A stretch of DNA of 43,902 bases from Bordetella pseudohinzii (GCF_000657795.2 NZ_JHEP02000022.1:1-43902); one strand, 5' to 3'. Positions 18,916-27,049 are shown, counted from the stretch's first letter. Notes: generated by a model from the sequence alone, not told the origin. Numbers and translations are program-made.

Positions 18916-19431
18916 TCAGGGCTTGAGTTGGATGGCGACTTCGCCGAGTTCATGTTCGCCTTTGGCGGCCTGGCTGGCGGCGGCCTTGGGCGGCCAGGCA
19001 AAGGGCAGGCGCAGCAGCTCGCGGCCGCCGACTTCGCGCGCGGCCTCGACCACCACGGCATAGTTGCCCGGCTTGAGGTCGGACAGGGGCTTGGCGCGGT
19101 CGGAGAAGGCCAGCGCATGCTTGCCCGCCGGGCGCGTGGCGCCGCTCACGCCATCGACCGGGAACTGCTGGTTGCGGCCGCTGCGGCGCCACCATTGGCG
19201 CATGTCCTTGAGCCATTCCGTGCCTTCGTTGTTCTTCTTGGCCACGTCATACCAGACAGCCAGGTCGCCGGCCACGCTCTGGTCTTCGCGTTCGATCCAG
19301 ATGGCCACATAGGGGCGGTGGTATTCGGCGACATCCAGCCGCGGGATTTCCACCGTGATGTTGAGGTCGGCCGCCTGGGCCGTGCGCGCGATGGCGCCAG
19401 CCAGGACAAGGGAAAGAATCAGTTTGCGCAT
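18916..19431 (-). CDS. DUF2271 periplasmic protein with candidate flavinylation site
   Basis: This 171-residue exported protein belongs to the DUF2271 family. Residues 1-20 are a Sec signal peptide (cleavage near TAQA). Conserved features include the strands DLNITVEIPRLDV and YVAIWIEREDQ and the WLKDMRQWWRR helix. Residues 93-99 read DGVSGAT, which matches the D-x-x-S/T-G-A-T/S sequence that ApbE modifies in NqrC and other FMN-bearing proteins; Thr99 would carry the FMN. An ApbE gene is two genes downstream. I chose the start at 19431; the frame stays open much further, through the upstream PepSY gene, where coding is in another frame. It probably acts as a periplasmic one-electron flavoprotein. 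Confidence 0.88.
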   Translation of the reverse strand: MRKLILSLVLAGAIARTAQAADLNITVEIPRLDVAEYHRPYVAIWIEREDQSVAGDLAVWYDVAKKNNEGTEWLKDMRQWWRRSGRNQQFPVDGVSGATRPAGKHALAFSDRAKPLSDLKPGNYAVVVEAAREVGGRELLRLPFAWPPKAAASQAAKGEHELGEVAIQLKP

Positions 19432-19451
19432 GTCGTTTTCCGCGAGGGCGA

Positions 19452-20078
19452 TCAATGGATGAAAAGCAGTGCCAGCACGACGGGGATCACCACGCCCAGC
19501 CCCACCATGGGCCAGGTGGCGGCGCGGTGGCCGGCGTGCATTTTCAACAGCACCAGCCCGGTCAGGGAGAAGACCAGACAGGCCACGGCGAACAGGTCCA
19601 GAAACCAGCTCCAGGCCAGGCCGGTGTGGCGGCCCTTGTGCAAATCGTTCAGGTAGGAAATCCAGCCCCGGTCGGTGCGTTCGTACTCGACCTCGCCGGT
19701 CTGCATATCGACCGACAGCCAGGCGTCGCCGCCGGCGCGCGGCAGGGAAAGATAGGCCTCGTCGGCGGACCACTCGGGCTTGGCCCGCGCCGTGTCGACG
19801 CCGAATTCATGGTCCAGCCAGGCCCCGGCCTCGGCGGGCAGGCGGGCGGCGCGTTGGCCGCCGGCGGCCTTGACGGCCTCGTGCAGCGGCCCGGGCAATT
19901 GCGCGCGGCGGGTCTGCACCGTGGCCTTGCTCTCGATATGCGAGGCGTTGTTCAGCGTCAGCCCGGTGACGGCGAACAGCAGCATGCCCAGCAGGCAGAG
20001 CGCCGAGCTGATCCAATGCCAGGTATGCAGGGTCTTGAGCCAGTAAGCGCGCCGCTGGCTGGCGTTTTTCTCGTTCAT
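19452..20078 (-). CDS. PepSY-associated membrane protein, first gene of the Fur-type operon
   Basis: This 208-residue membrane protein of the PepSY-TM type is a family found in ferric reductases and siderophore reductases. Three membrane spans are visible (about 22-42, 153-178 and 189-207), with a periplasmic PepSY-like domain between the first and second. Histidines at the membrane edges (His18 and His21 in LHTWHW, His147 and His151 in LHKGRHTG) are good candidates for heme ligands. I chose the ATG at 20078; a longer frame would add twelve residues across the promoter. A Fur-box-like sequence lies 39-57 bases upstream. It probably carries electrons across the inner membrane from the flavodoxin reductase to the DUF2271 flavoprotein. 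Confidence 0.88.
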   Translation of the reverse strand: MNEKNASQRRAYWLKTLHTWHWISSALCLLGMLLFAVTGLTLNNASHIESKATVQTRRAQLPGPLHEAVKAAGGQRAARLPAEAGAWLDHEFGVDTARAKPEWSADEAYLSLPRAGGDAWLSVDMQTGEVEYERTDRGWISYLNDLHKGRHTGLAWSWFLDLFAVACLVFSLTGLVLLKMHAGHRAATWPMVGLGVVIPVVLALLFIH

Positions 20079-20104
20079 TGTGCAGGACCACAAAGGTGGG
20101 GCGC

Positions 20105-20134
20105 ATTCTAACACTTAATGAGAATGACTCTTAA
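20105..20134 (-). promoter_or_regulatory. Candidate promoter of the PepSY-DUF2271-DUF4198-apbE operon
   Basis: Read on the minus strand, TTAAGA (20134-20129) and TAGAAT (20110-20105) are separated by 18 bases. The Fur-like sequence lies between and over the -35, which is the right place for repression. Confidence 0.5.
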
Positions 20135-20135
20135 A
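20117..20135. promoter_or_regulatory. Fur-box-like operator
   Basis: The core TGAGAAT-G-ACTCTTA (20119-20133) fits the 7-1-7 Fur consensus TGATAAT-N-ATTATCA at about 10 of 14 positions. It is one of few AT-rich patches here, covers the candidate promoter, and lies 39-57 bases upstream of the PepSY gene start. Iron repression of the operon is inferred. Confidence 0.6.
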
Positions 20136-20249
20136 ATCGACTCGAATGCGGTCATTTCAGCTTGTTTCAGCCGGGGCCATGGCGCAGGGACGGATGAGGG
20201 CGATAAGATGAGCCATCCCGCCTGGGGCGGGCCCGACACGGAGAGAACC

Positions 20250-20795
20250 ATGATCGACGTTACGCAAAACGTGGGACGGCAATGGGGGTGGGTGGCTTTG
20301 CGCGGTGTGGTGGCGGTGCTGTTCGGCCTGCTGGCGCTGTGCCTGCCCGGCATTACGCTGGCGGCCCTGGTCCTGGTCTGGGGCGCCTACGCCCTGGTCG
20401 ACGGCGTCTTCGCCCTGATCGCGGGCTGGCGCATCCGAGACCAGGACAAGCCTCTATGGCCCTTGATCCTGGTCGGCATCACCGGCTTGGCCGCCGGCAT
20501 CGTGACCTTTCTGTGGCCCGGCGTCACGGCCCTGGTGCTGCTGTACATCATCGCCTTCTGGGCCATCGTGGCCGGCGTGTTCCAGATCGTCGCGGCCATC
20601 CGTTTCCGCAAGGAAATCCAGAACGAATGGCTGCACGGGCTGTCCGGCCTGGTGTCGCTGCTCTTCGGTCTCATGCTCTTGATCCAGCCGGGCGCGGGGG
20701 CCTTGGCCCTGGTCTGGGTGATCGGCATCTACGCCGTGTTTTTCGGTATCCTTCTGCTCGCCCTGGCCTGGCGCCTGAAGCGTCACGCGGCCTAG
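20250..20795 (+). CDS. HdeD/DUF308 family membrane protein
   Basis: This 181-residue integral membrane protein has six hydrophobic segments arranged as three repeated helix pairs, the pattern of the HdeD/DUF308 family linked to acid resistance in enterics. The first span begins WGWVALRGVVAVLFG and the repeats carry similar GLLALCLPG and GIVTFLWPG turns. I chose the ATG at 20250, preceded by GGAGAG; a longer frame from 20118 would run through the divergent operon's Fur-like site. The crcB gene follows after 24 bases, so they may be cotranscribed. The biochemical role of the family is unclear. Confidence 0.85.
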   Translation: MIDVTQNVGRQWGWVALRGVVAVLFGLLALCLPGITLAALVLVWGAYALVDGVFALIAGWRIRDQDKPLWPLILVGITGLAAGIVTFLWPGVTALVLLYIIAFWAIVAGVFQIVAAIRFRKEIQNEWLHGLSGLVSLLFGLMLLIQPGAGALALVWVIGIYAVFFGILLLALAWRLKRHAA

Positions 20796-20819
20796 GGTTT
20801 CTTCAGTCCGCGGATCCCG

Positions 20820-21200
20820 ATGCTCATTCCTTTCAATTTTCTCGTCATCGGCCTGGGCGCGGCCGCCGGCGCCTGGCTGCGCTGGCTGCTGGGCCTGAGG
20901 TTCAACAGCGGCGGCTGGCCCTGGGGCACGCTGGCGGCCAATCTGGGCGGCGGCTATCTGATCGGACTGGTGCTGGGCCTGGTCGCCCTGCACCCGGAAT
21001 GGCCGGCCTGGATACGGCTGGCGGCGGTGACCGGCTTTCTGGGCGGCCTGACGACGTTTTCGACGTTCTCGGCCGAAGTGGTGCAATACCTCGAACGCGG
21101 GCAGTTCGGGCCGGCGGCCGGCTATGCGCTGGCCAGCCTGGCCGGTTCGCTATGCCTGACCGCGCTGGGGCTGGCCACGGCCCACCTTCTGGGCCGTTAA
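20820..21200 (+). CDS. crcB: Fluoride channel CrcB/Fluc
   Basis: This 126-residue, four-span protein forms a dimeric channel that exports fluoride. Diagnostic features are GAAAGAWLRWLLGL near residue 10, TLAANLGGGYLIGL, and GFLGGLTTFSTFSAE near residue 72, which carries the TTFST pore residues. The length is normal. There is only one crcB copy here, consistent with a homodimer. No fluoride riboswitch fits in the 24-base gap upstream; control would have to come from the HdeD-like gene's promoter or an undetected one. Confidence 0.95.
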   Translation: MLIPFNFLVIGLGAAAGAWLRWLLGLRFNSGGWPWGTLAANLGGGYLIGLVLGLVALHPEWPAWIRLAAVTGFLGGLTTFSTFSAEVVQYLERGQFGPAAGYALASLAGSLCLTALGLATAHLLGR

Positions 21201-21207
21201 GGCGCGC

Positions 21208-22527
21208 TCAGGCCGGCCCGGCCGCAAGCAATACCCGCGCGGCGGCCAGGCCGCTGCGCACCGCGCCTTCCAGCACGCCCGGATAACCCGTGTCCGTCCA
21301 GTCTCCGGCCAGCGCCAGGTTGGGCCAGGGGGTGCTGTTGAGCGGCCGGCTGAGCTTGGGCAGGGCGGCGAAGGTGGCGCGTTTTTCGATGAAGAGTTCC
21401 GCGACCTCGATGGCGGGCAGGGGCGGCAGGCCGGCGCGCGCGGCCTGTTCTTCGATCTGGCCGACCAGCGCGTCGATGGCGTCCTGCCGCTCCATATTGG
21501 CCAGGGTGGCCGCGGCGCTGCATACCAGGGCCAGCTCGCCCGTCTTGGACTTGCCGGTCAGGCGGGCGCGGTCGAACAGCCACTGGCCGGCCTGGCCTCG
21601 GCTGATGTCCTCGCGCAGCATCATCATGGGCTCGGGCAGCGACCAGGGCGCGGCCAGGCGCAGATTCAGGGTGGCGATGGGCTCGTACTCGAAGGCCTGC
21701 AGGGCGCGCAGCAGGCCCGGCGACTGCGAGGCGCGCAGCGCATTGCCCAGCAGCCGCGCGGCGATGGCCGGCGGCACGGCCACCACGGCGGCGTCGAAGC
21801 GCTCGTCATTGACGTCCACGCCCGTGGCCGAGGGCTGCAGCCGGCGCACGGTGTCGCCATAGCGCATCTTGACCTGCAGCGCGATCACATCGGGCCATAG
21901 CGCGGAAAGATCCACGCAGGGCAGCAGCACGTCGCTGTTGCGGCGATGGCCGGCCAGGGTGTCGCGCAGCACGGCGGCAAACAGCGATGCGCTGGCCTGC
22001 ACCAGGGGGGTGTTGAGCGCGGCCAGGCATAGCGGCCCCCAGATATTGCGCACCACCGCTTCGGGCTGGGCGTGGTAGTCCAGCAGGCTGGCCACGGTCC
22101 AGTCGCGCGGCGGCTGCCAGTGGCAATGCCGCAAGGCGCGGATCAGGCGCAGCGCGGCCACTTTGTCGCCCAGGCGCAGGCCGCGCGCCAGCAGCAGGCC
22201 GGCGGCCGCGTGCAAGGGGGCGGGCAGCGGCGGCGCCGACAGCAAGAATTGCCGGTCCAGACTGGCCAGCCGCAGGGGGCGGCGCATCAGCAGGGCGTCG
22301 GGGTTGCGGCCCAGGCGGCGCATCAGCGCCAGGGTTTCGGCATAGGCGCCCAGCATCACATGCTGGCCGTTGTCCAGGTCGGCGCCGAAGGCAGGATGCA
22401 CGACGCGCCGGGCGCGTCCGCCCGGGGTGCGGCCGGCCTCGAACACCGTGACCTTGGCGTCGGCCTCGCGCAAGGCCGCGGCCGCGGCCAGGCCGGCCCA
22501 GCCGGCTCCGATGACGGCGACCTTCAT
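21208..22527 (-). CDS. hpnE: Hydroxysqualene dehydroxylase HpnE
   Basis: This 439-residue FAD-dependent amine-oxidase-like protein completes the three-enzyme route from farnesyl diphosphate to squalene. The N-terminus has the dinucleotide-binding motif VIGAGWAGLAAAAAL (residues 4-18) and an FEAGRTPGGRARR segment. The C-terminus has LALAGDWTDTGYPGVLEGAVRSG, the second FAD-contacting motif of the family. The start overlaps the hpnD stop by four bases, giving strong translational coupling. With hpnC and hpnD it forms a complete squalene module; squalene-hopene cyclase is not in the window. Confidence 0.95.
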   Translation of the reverse strand: MKVAVIGAGWAGLAAAAALREADAKVTVFEAGRTPGGRARRVVHPAFGADLDNGQHVMLGAYAETLALMRRLGRNPDALLMRRPLRLASLDRQFLLSAPPLPAPLHAAAGLLLARGLRLGDKVAALRLIRALRHCHWQPPRDWTVASLLDYHAQPEAVVRNIWGPLCLAALNTPLVQASASLFAAVLRDTLAGHRRNSDVLLPCVDLSALWPDVIALQVKMRYGDTVRRLQPSATGVDVNDERFDAAVVAVPPAIAARLLGNALRASQSPGLLRALQAFEYEPIATLNLRLAAPWSLPEPMMMLREDISRGQAGQWLFDRARLTGKSKTGELALVCSAAATLANMERQDAIDALVGQIEEQAARAGLPPLPAIEVAELFIEKRATFAALPKLSRPLNSTPWPNLALAGDWTDTGYPGVLEGAVRSGLAAARVLLAAGPA

Positions 22528-23387
22528 CGTCCCAACCTGCGCACGACGCCGTGGCCTCCGCCCACCCAGGTTTTCCAGGCCAGCCAGAGCTTGCGCAGCG
22601 GCGTGAGCGAGATGCGCTGATGCAGCACCTGCCAGTTGTCGCGCTCGATTTCATCGAGCAAGGCGTGATAGATGGCCGCCATCATGAGGCCGGGGCGCTG
22701 GGCGCGCACGTCGGCCTTGGGCAGGGCTTGCATGGCCTCGCGGTAGAGTTCGCGGGCCCGCGCGGCCTCGAAGGCCATCAGGGCCGAGAATCCCTCGGAG
22801 TAATTGCCGTTGAGGATGTCGCTGGCCTTGACCTCGAATTGCTGCAGGTCGTTGACGGGCAGATAGATGCGGCCGCGCCGCGCGTCGTCGCCGACGTCGC
22901 GGATGATGTTGGTGAGCTGGAAGGCCAGGCCCAGCTTGGCGGCGTACTCGACCGTGGCGTCCTCGGTGTAGCCGAAGATGGAGGCCGACATTTCTCCCAC
23001 CACGCCGGCTACATGCCAGCAATACTTGCGCAGGCCGGGCCAGTCCAGGTAGCGGGTCTGGTCCAGGTCCATTTCCATGCCGTCGATCACGGCCATCAGG
23101 CGCTGGCGGCTGATGCCATGGGGCTGCACATGCGGTTGCAGCGCCCGCGTCACGGGATGCTCGGGATTGCCGGCGAACATGGCGTCGATCTGCGTGCGCC
23201 ACCAGCCCAGCTTCACGCGGGCCAGCTGGGCGTCGGAGGTTTCGTCCACGACATCGTCGACCTCGCGGCAGAAGGCGTACAGGGCCGTGATGGCGCGCCG
23301 CCGTTCCGGCGGCAGGAACAGAAAGGCGTAGTAGAAGCTGGAGCCGCTCTGGGCGGCCTTGTCCTGGCAGTATTCGTCAGGGGTCAT
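22524..23387 (-). CDS. hpnD: Presqualene diphosphate synthase HpnD
   Basis: This 287-residue trans-isoprenyl diphosphate synthase couples two farnesyl diphosphates to presqualene diphosphate. Both aspartate-rich motifs are present: AFCREVDDVVDE near residue 40 and LTNIIRDVGDDARRGRIYLP near residue 150. The N-terminus TPDEYCQDKAAQSGSSFYYA is typical of HpnD. It starts just before hpnC ends (the gap is one base) and overlaps hpnE by four bases. Confidence 0.95.
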   Translation of the reverse strand: MTPDEYCQDKAAQSGSSFYYAFLFLPPERRRAITALYAFCREVDDVVDETSDAQLARVKLGWWRTQIDAMFAGNPEHPVTRALQPHVQPHGISRQRLMAVIDGMEMDLDQTRYLDWPGLRKYCWHVAGVVGEMSASIFGYTEDATVEYAAKLGLAFQLTNIIRDVGDDARRGRIYLPVNDLQQFEVKASDILNGNYSEGFSALMAFEAARARELYREAMQALPKADVRAQRPGLMMAAIYHALLDEIERDNWQVLHQRISLTPLRKLWLAWKTWVGGGHGVVRRLGR

Positions 23388-23388
23388 G

Positions 23389-24210
23389 TCAAATTAGCGC
23401 GCGCCACGCCATGAGCGCCCAATCGCGGGCGCCCAGTTGCGGGCGGTTCATGAAAACATCGTAGTCGGCCTGCTCGATGCGTTGCAGGATGCGCAGGCCG
23501 CCCTGGACCACCAGCTTCAGTTCGAAGCCGATGCGGCCAGGCAGGCGACGCGGCAGCGCAGCGCCAGAGTGTAGCAGCGCGCGCGTGCGGTTGATTTCGA
23601 AGGCCATCAGCGAGCGCCAGGCCGGGCTGAGGCGGCAGGCGGCCAGGTCTTCCTCGCTCACGCCATGGGCCTGGAGGTCTTCCTGGGGCAGATAGACGCG
23701 GCCCTTGTGCCAGTCCACGCGCACGTCCTGCCAGAAATTGGTCAGCTGCAGGCCGGTGCAGATGGCGTCGGCGTCGCGGATGTTGTCGGGGGTGGCGGCC
23801 TCGTAGAGGTGCAGCATCAGGCGCCCGACGGGGTCGGCCGAGCGCGCGCAGTAGTCGCGCAGGCTGGCGAAATCCGCGTAGCGCTTGGTGCCCACGTCCT
23901 GCTCGAAGGCCGAAAGCAGGTCGAAAAACGGCGTGATGGGCAGCTGGTGCCGGCGGATGGTGTCGGCCAGCGGGTCGAAGATGGGCGCCAGGTCCGCCTG
24001 GCCGGAAGGGCCGGGGCCGGCGCCGATGCGGTGCAGCTCGGCGCGATAGCGTTCCAGGGCGGCCAGGCGCTGGGCGTCGTCGGCCTGGCCTTCGTCGGCG
24101 ATATCGTCGGCGGCGCGCGCATAGCGATAGATGTCGCGCACGGCCTGGCGCAAGGGCCGGGGCAGCAGCAATGAAGCGACGGGGAAGTTTTCGTAGTGAT
24201 CAACAGCCAT
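23389..24210 (-). CDS. hpnC: Squalene synthase-like protein HpnC
   Basis: This 273-residue protein is the first gene of the hpnCDE operon and converts presqualene diphosphate to hydroxysqualene. It opens with HYENFPVASLLLP, the usual HpnC N-terminus, and has the aspartate motifs YARAADDIADE and LTNFWQDVRVDWHKGRVYLP. Its length and fold match HpnD, of which it is a paralogue. It is divergent from alanine racemase with a 95-base gap that must hold both promoters. Confidence 0.95.
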   Translation of the reverse strand: MAVDHYENFPVASLLLPRPLRQAVRDIYRYARAADDIADEGQADDAQRLAALERYRAELHRIGAGPGPSGQADLAPIFDPLADTIRRHQLPITPFFDLLSAFEQDVGTKRYADFASLRDYCARSADPVGRLMLHLYEAATPDNIRDADAICTGLQLTNFWQDVRVDWHKGRVYLPQEDLQAHGVSEEDLAACRLSPAWRSLMAFEINRTRALLHSGAALPRRLPGRIGFELKLVVQGGLRILQRIEQADYDVFMNRPQLGARDWALMAWRALI

Positions 24211-24305
24211 GGCGACATGGGGAAAGACATGCGGGGCGGCCGGCAGGGGGGCGTGGCCGCCATGCGCGGATACGTTAGACTATCCGACTCAGGAAGAAAG
24301 CTACC

Positions 24306-25436
24306 ATGCCCCGTCCCATTTCCGCCTTGATTTCGTCTTCGGCTTTGCGTCATAACCTTTCCGTTGTGCGCCAGCGCCTGGAGCGCCAGGCCGAGGTGGA
24401 GGGCGGCGTATCGCCGTCCATCTGGGCCGTCATCAAGGCCAATGCCTATGGCCACGGCATCGAGCGCGCCGTCGGCGCCTTCTCCGAAGCGCAGGGCCTG
24501 GCCATGCTGGATCTCGAAGAAGCCGTGCGCTGCCGCGAGGCCGGCTGGGGCGGGCCCATCATGCTGCTAGAGGGATTTTTCCAGCCGCGCGACCTGGAGC
24601 TGCTCGACCGCTACCATCTCAGCACCGCCATCCATTGCCAGGAACAGCTGGACATGCTGGCCCATGCGCGGCCGGCGCACCGCATCAACGCCATGGTCAA
24701 GCTCAACAGCGGCATGAATCGCCTGGGCTTCGCGCCGGCGGCCTATGCGCGCGCATTCGAGGCCGCGCAGGCGCTGCAGGCCCGCGGTGTGCTGGGCGCC
24801 GTGGGCAAGATGACGCACTTCGCCACGGCCGATGGGCCGCAGGGCCCGCAATGGCAGTGGGACGTCTTCGAGGAAGTCACGCAGGGCCTGCCCGGCCCGG
24901 TCAGCGTCTGTAATTCAGCCGGCACGCTGCGTTATCCCCAGCTGGCCATCGGCCGCGCGGGCCAGGATGCGCACTGGGTGCGTCCCGGTATTTGCCTCTA
25001 TGGCGCATCGCCGTTTGAAGACCAGCGCGCCGCCGAACTGGGCCTGCGCCCGGCCATGACGCTGCGCTCCGAGCTGATCGGCGTGCAGCAGCTGCGGCCG
25101 GGCCAGACCGTGGGTTATGGCGCCACCTTCACCGCGCCGCGGGTCATGCGCATCGGCGTGGTGGCCTGCGGTTACGCCGATGGCTATCCCCGCCATTGCG
25201 GCACCGGCACGCCCATCACCGTGGCCGGCGTGCCGACCCGGCTGCTGGGCCGGGTCTCCATGGACATGCTGGCCGTCGACCTGGAGCCGGCGCCGGCCGC
25301 CGGCGTGGGCAGCCCGGTCGTGCTCTGGGGCGAAGGCGGTCCGGACGTGGACGAGGTGGCGGCCGCGGCCGGCACCATAGGCTACGAATTGTTGACGGCG
25401 CTCGCCCAGCGGGTCCCTGTCACGGAAACGCCCTGA
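24306..25436 (+). CDS. alr: Alanine racemase
   Basis: This 376-residue PLP enzyme makes D-alanine for peptidoglycan. The PLP lysine is Lys44 in [11 protein letters not shown]. The catalytic tyrosine is Tyr271 in TVGYGATF, and [11 protein letters not shown] is the usual C-terminal domain signature. The length is typical. It could be the biosynthetic (alr) or catabolic (dadX) paralogue. No dadA neighbour is present, so alr is the simpler name. It is followed by a short hairpin and an SDR gene. Confidence 0.95.
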   Translation: MPRPISALISSSALRHNLSVVRQRLERQAEVEGGVSPSIWAVIKANAYGHGIERAVGAFSEAQGLAMLDLEEAVRCREAGWGGPIMLLEGFFQPRDLELLDRYHLSTAIHCQEQLDMLAHARPAHRINAMVKLNSGMNRLGFAPAAYARAFEAAQALQARGVLGAVGKMTHFATADGPQGPQWQWDVFEEVTQGLPGPVSVCNSAGTLRYPQLAIGRAGQDAHWVRPGICLYGASPFEDQRAAELGLRPAMTLRSELIGVQQLRPGQTVGYGATFTAPRVMRIGVVACGYADGYPRHCGTGTPITVAGVPTRLLGRVSMDMLAVDLEPAPAAGVGSPVVLWGEGGPDVDEVAAAAGTIGYELLTALAQRVPVTETP

Positions 25437-25437
25437 A

Positions 25438-25457
25438 ACCGAGGGTAAAACCTCGGT
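25438..25457 (+). terminator. Hairpin after alanine racemase, no U-tract
   Basis: A 7-bp perfect stem ACCGAGG / CCTCGGT with a GTAAAA loop starts two bases after the alr stop. It lacks a T run, so termination is uncertain; it might instead punctuate the alr-SDR message. Confidence 0.35.
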
Positions 25458-25549
25458 GGATCCAGGGCTAGCCAAGGCGCTCCAGCCAAGTTACAAGACG
25501 CCTTGTGCTTTTGCGGCACCAAGTTGATAGACAAGCGAGGTTGAAATCC

Positions 25550-26266
25550 ATGAAGGACAAATGCGTGCTCGTGACGGGCGCAACCAAGGGTATAGGCTGG
25601 GCGCTCACGCAGCGTCTGGCCGACCTGGGCTGTCACGTGGTCGGCATTGCGCGCAACACCACGGACGTGGATTTCCCGGGCTATCTCTACGCCTGCGACC
25701 TCGCCGATGCGGGCCGCACCGAAGAAGTGCTGCGCGAGATCCGCGAGAAATTCCCCGTCGACGCCATCGTCAACAATGTCGGCGTGGCGTCGCCCCAGCC
25801 CCTGGGCGAGATCGATCTGGCCACGCTCTATAGCGTGCTGGATCTCAATATCCGTGTCGCCGTGCAGGTGACCCAGGCATTCGTCGACTCCATGAAGGCG
25901 CGCCGCGCCGGCCGCATCGTCAATGTCGTCAGCCGCGCCATCCACGGCGCCTATGACCGCACGGCGTATTCGGCCGCCAAGAGCGGGCTGGTGGGGGTGA
26001 CCCGCAGCTGGGCGCTGGAGCTGGCCGAGTATGGCGTGACGGTCAATGCGGTCGCGCCCGGCCCCATCGAGACCGAGCTGTTCCGCCGCGGCCATCCGGC
26101 CGGCAGCGATGCCGAAAAGCGCACGCTGGCGTCCATCCCCATGAAGCGCATCGGCGCTCCGGCGGACGTCGCGGCGGCGATTGCTTTCCTGTTGTCGGAT
26201 GATGCCGGCTTCATTACCGGCCAGGTGCTGGGCGTGGACGGCGGCGGCAGCCTGGGCGGACGCTGA
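25550..26266 (+). CDS. SDR family oxidoreductase
   Basis: This 238-residue classical short-chain dehydrogenase/reductase has the cofactor loop TGATKGIG at residues 9-16, VNNVG as the NNAG variant, and catalytic Ser128, Tyr140 and Lys144 (AYSAAK). The C-terminus FITGQVLGVDGGGSLGG is the usual FabG-like end. An in-frame upstream start at 25505 lacks conserved sequence, so the ATG at 25550 with GCGAGG ahead of it is preferred. The substrate is unknown; sequence alone does not separate 3-oxoacyl-ACP reductases from other SDRs. Confidence 0.88.
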   Translation: MKDKCVLVTGATKGIGWALTQRLADLGCHVVGIARNTTDVDFPGYLYACDLADAGRTEEVLREIREKFPVDAIVNNVGVASPQPLGEIDLATLYSVLDLNIRVAVQVTQAFVDSMKARRAGRIVNVVSRAIHGAYDRTAYSAAKSGLVGVTRSWALELAEYGVTVNAVAPGPIETELFRRGHPAGSDAEKRTLASIPMKRIGAPADVAAAIAFLLSDDAGFITGQVLGVDGGGSLGGR

Positions 26267-26277
26267 CGCCTGCGCGG

Positions 26278-26877
26278 TCAGGGCGCCGTCTTGCTTGAGG
26301 TCGGGCCGGATTCTGTCTGGTCGGGCTCGGGCAGGGCCTCGGCCTCGGGCAAGAGGCTCAGCAGGTCGGGCGGCAGCTCAAGCTCGTCTTCGTCGCGGTG
26401 CAGGGCGCCCAGCTGCACCAGCGCCGCGTCGCGCTGGTCGCCGCGCAAGAGGTTGCGGATGTACTCGATGCGCGAGGTGGCGTCGGGGCCGGCCGGCGGC
26501 GGCACTTGCTTGAGCACCGGCCTGGCGGCGTCGGGGGTGGTCAGCGAGGCGGGCAGGGCGGGCGGCGGCGCGGCCGTATAACTGCCGATCTCGGGCGGCT
26601 CGGTCAGCGTCTCGTCGGGCCCGTCGCTTTGCGCCACCACGTCGTCCTCGTCCATCGTGGCCGAGTTGTCCAGGTTGCTGTAGTCGGTGAACACCAGCAG
26701 GCTGAACACCACCGCCACCGAACCCGCGATGCCCCAACCCGGATGCCAGGTCCCGTGGGGGCGGCGCAAGGCCGCGCCCGTCGCGGCCAGCTCCGGCGCG
26801 AGAGGAGGCGTACTGCGATAGTGCGCGCGCAGATCCAGGTCTTCAGTGTCGTCATCAGGCGACAGGTGAGGGCACAT
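26278..26877 (-). CDS. Single-span membrane protein of unknown function
   Basis: This 199-residue protein was not recognised. The ATG at 26877 has AGGAG eight bases upstream, which decides the start. Residues 1-47 are hydrophilic and acidic. A single membrane span follows at about 48-65 (WGIAGSVAVVFSLLVFTDY). The rest is a probably periplasmic, acidic, Pro-rich tail with a helical segment near residues 145-165 (RIEYIRNLLRGDQRDAALVQL). The layout (short N-terminus, one span, disordered tail) resembles anti-sigma or scaffold-type proteins, but no motif supports this. It is divergent from radA. Confidence 0.7.
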   Translation of the reverse strand: MCPHLSPDDDTEDLDLRAHYRSTPPLAPELAATGAALRRPHGTWHPGWGIAGSVAVVFSLLVFTDYSNLDNSATMDEDDVVAQSDGPDETLTEPPEIGSYTAAPPPALPASLTTPDAARPVLKQVPPPAGPDATSRIEYIRNLLRGDQRDAALVQLGALHRDEDELELPPDLLSLLPEAEALPEPDQTESGPTSSKTAP

Positions 26878-26978
26878 ACAACAGACTCCTAGCGGGCCGG
26901 GCAATGAGGGGCGTGCGGCGCCGCATCATTGCAAAGGATAGCCTTCCCGGCGGGCTGTGCGCCAGGGGTAAATGCCCG

Positions 26979-26998
26979 TTGAAATAATTTTAATTCAA
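26979..26998. promoter_or_regulatory. AT-rich imperfect palindrome between radA and the unknown membrane protein
   Basis: TTGAAATAA-TT-TTAATTCAA is a 20-base inverted repeat with one mismatch in each nine-base arm, in an otherwise GC-rich gap. It lies about 50 bases upstream of the radA start and about 100 bases upstream of the divergent gene. It looks like an operator, but the regulator is unknown. Confidence 0.45.
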
Positions 26999-27049
26999 GG
27001 GCGGGATCATGCCCCATGGCCGGGGCCGCCTTGCCGGTACACTTCCGGC

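Noticed and set aside
20796..20819. Fluoride riboswitch before crcB
   Set aside because: The gap is only 24 bases, too short for the riboswitch fold, and shows none of its conserved sequence.
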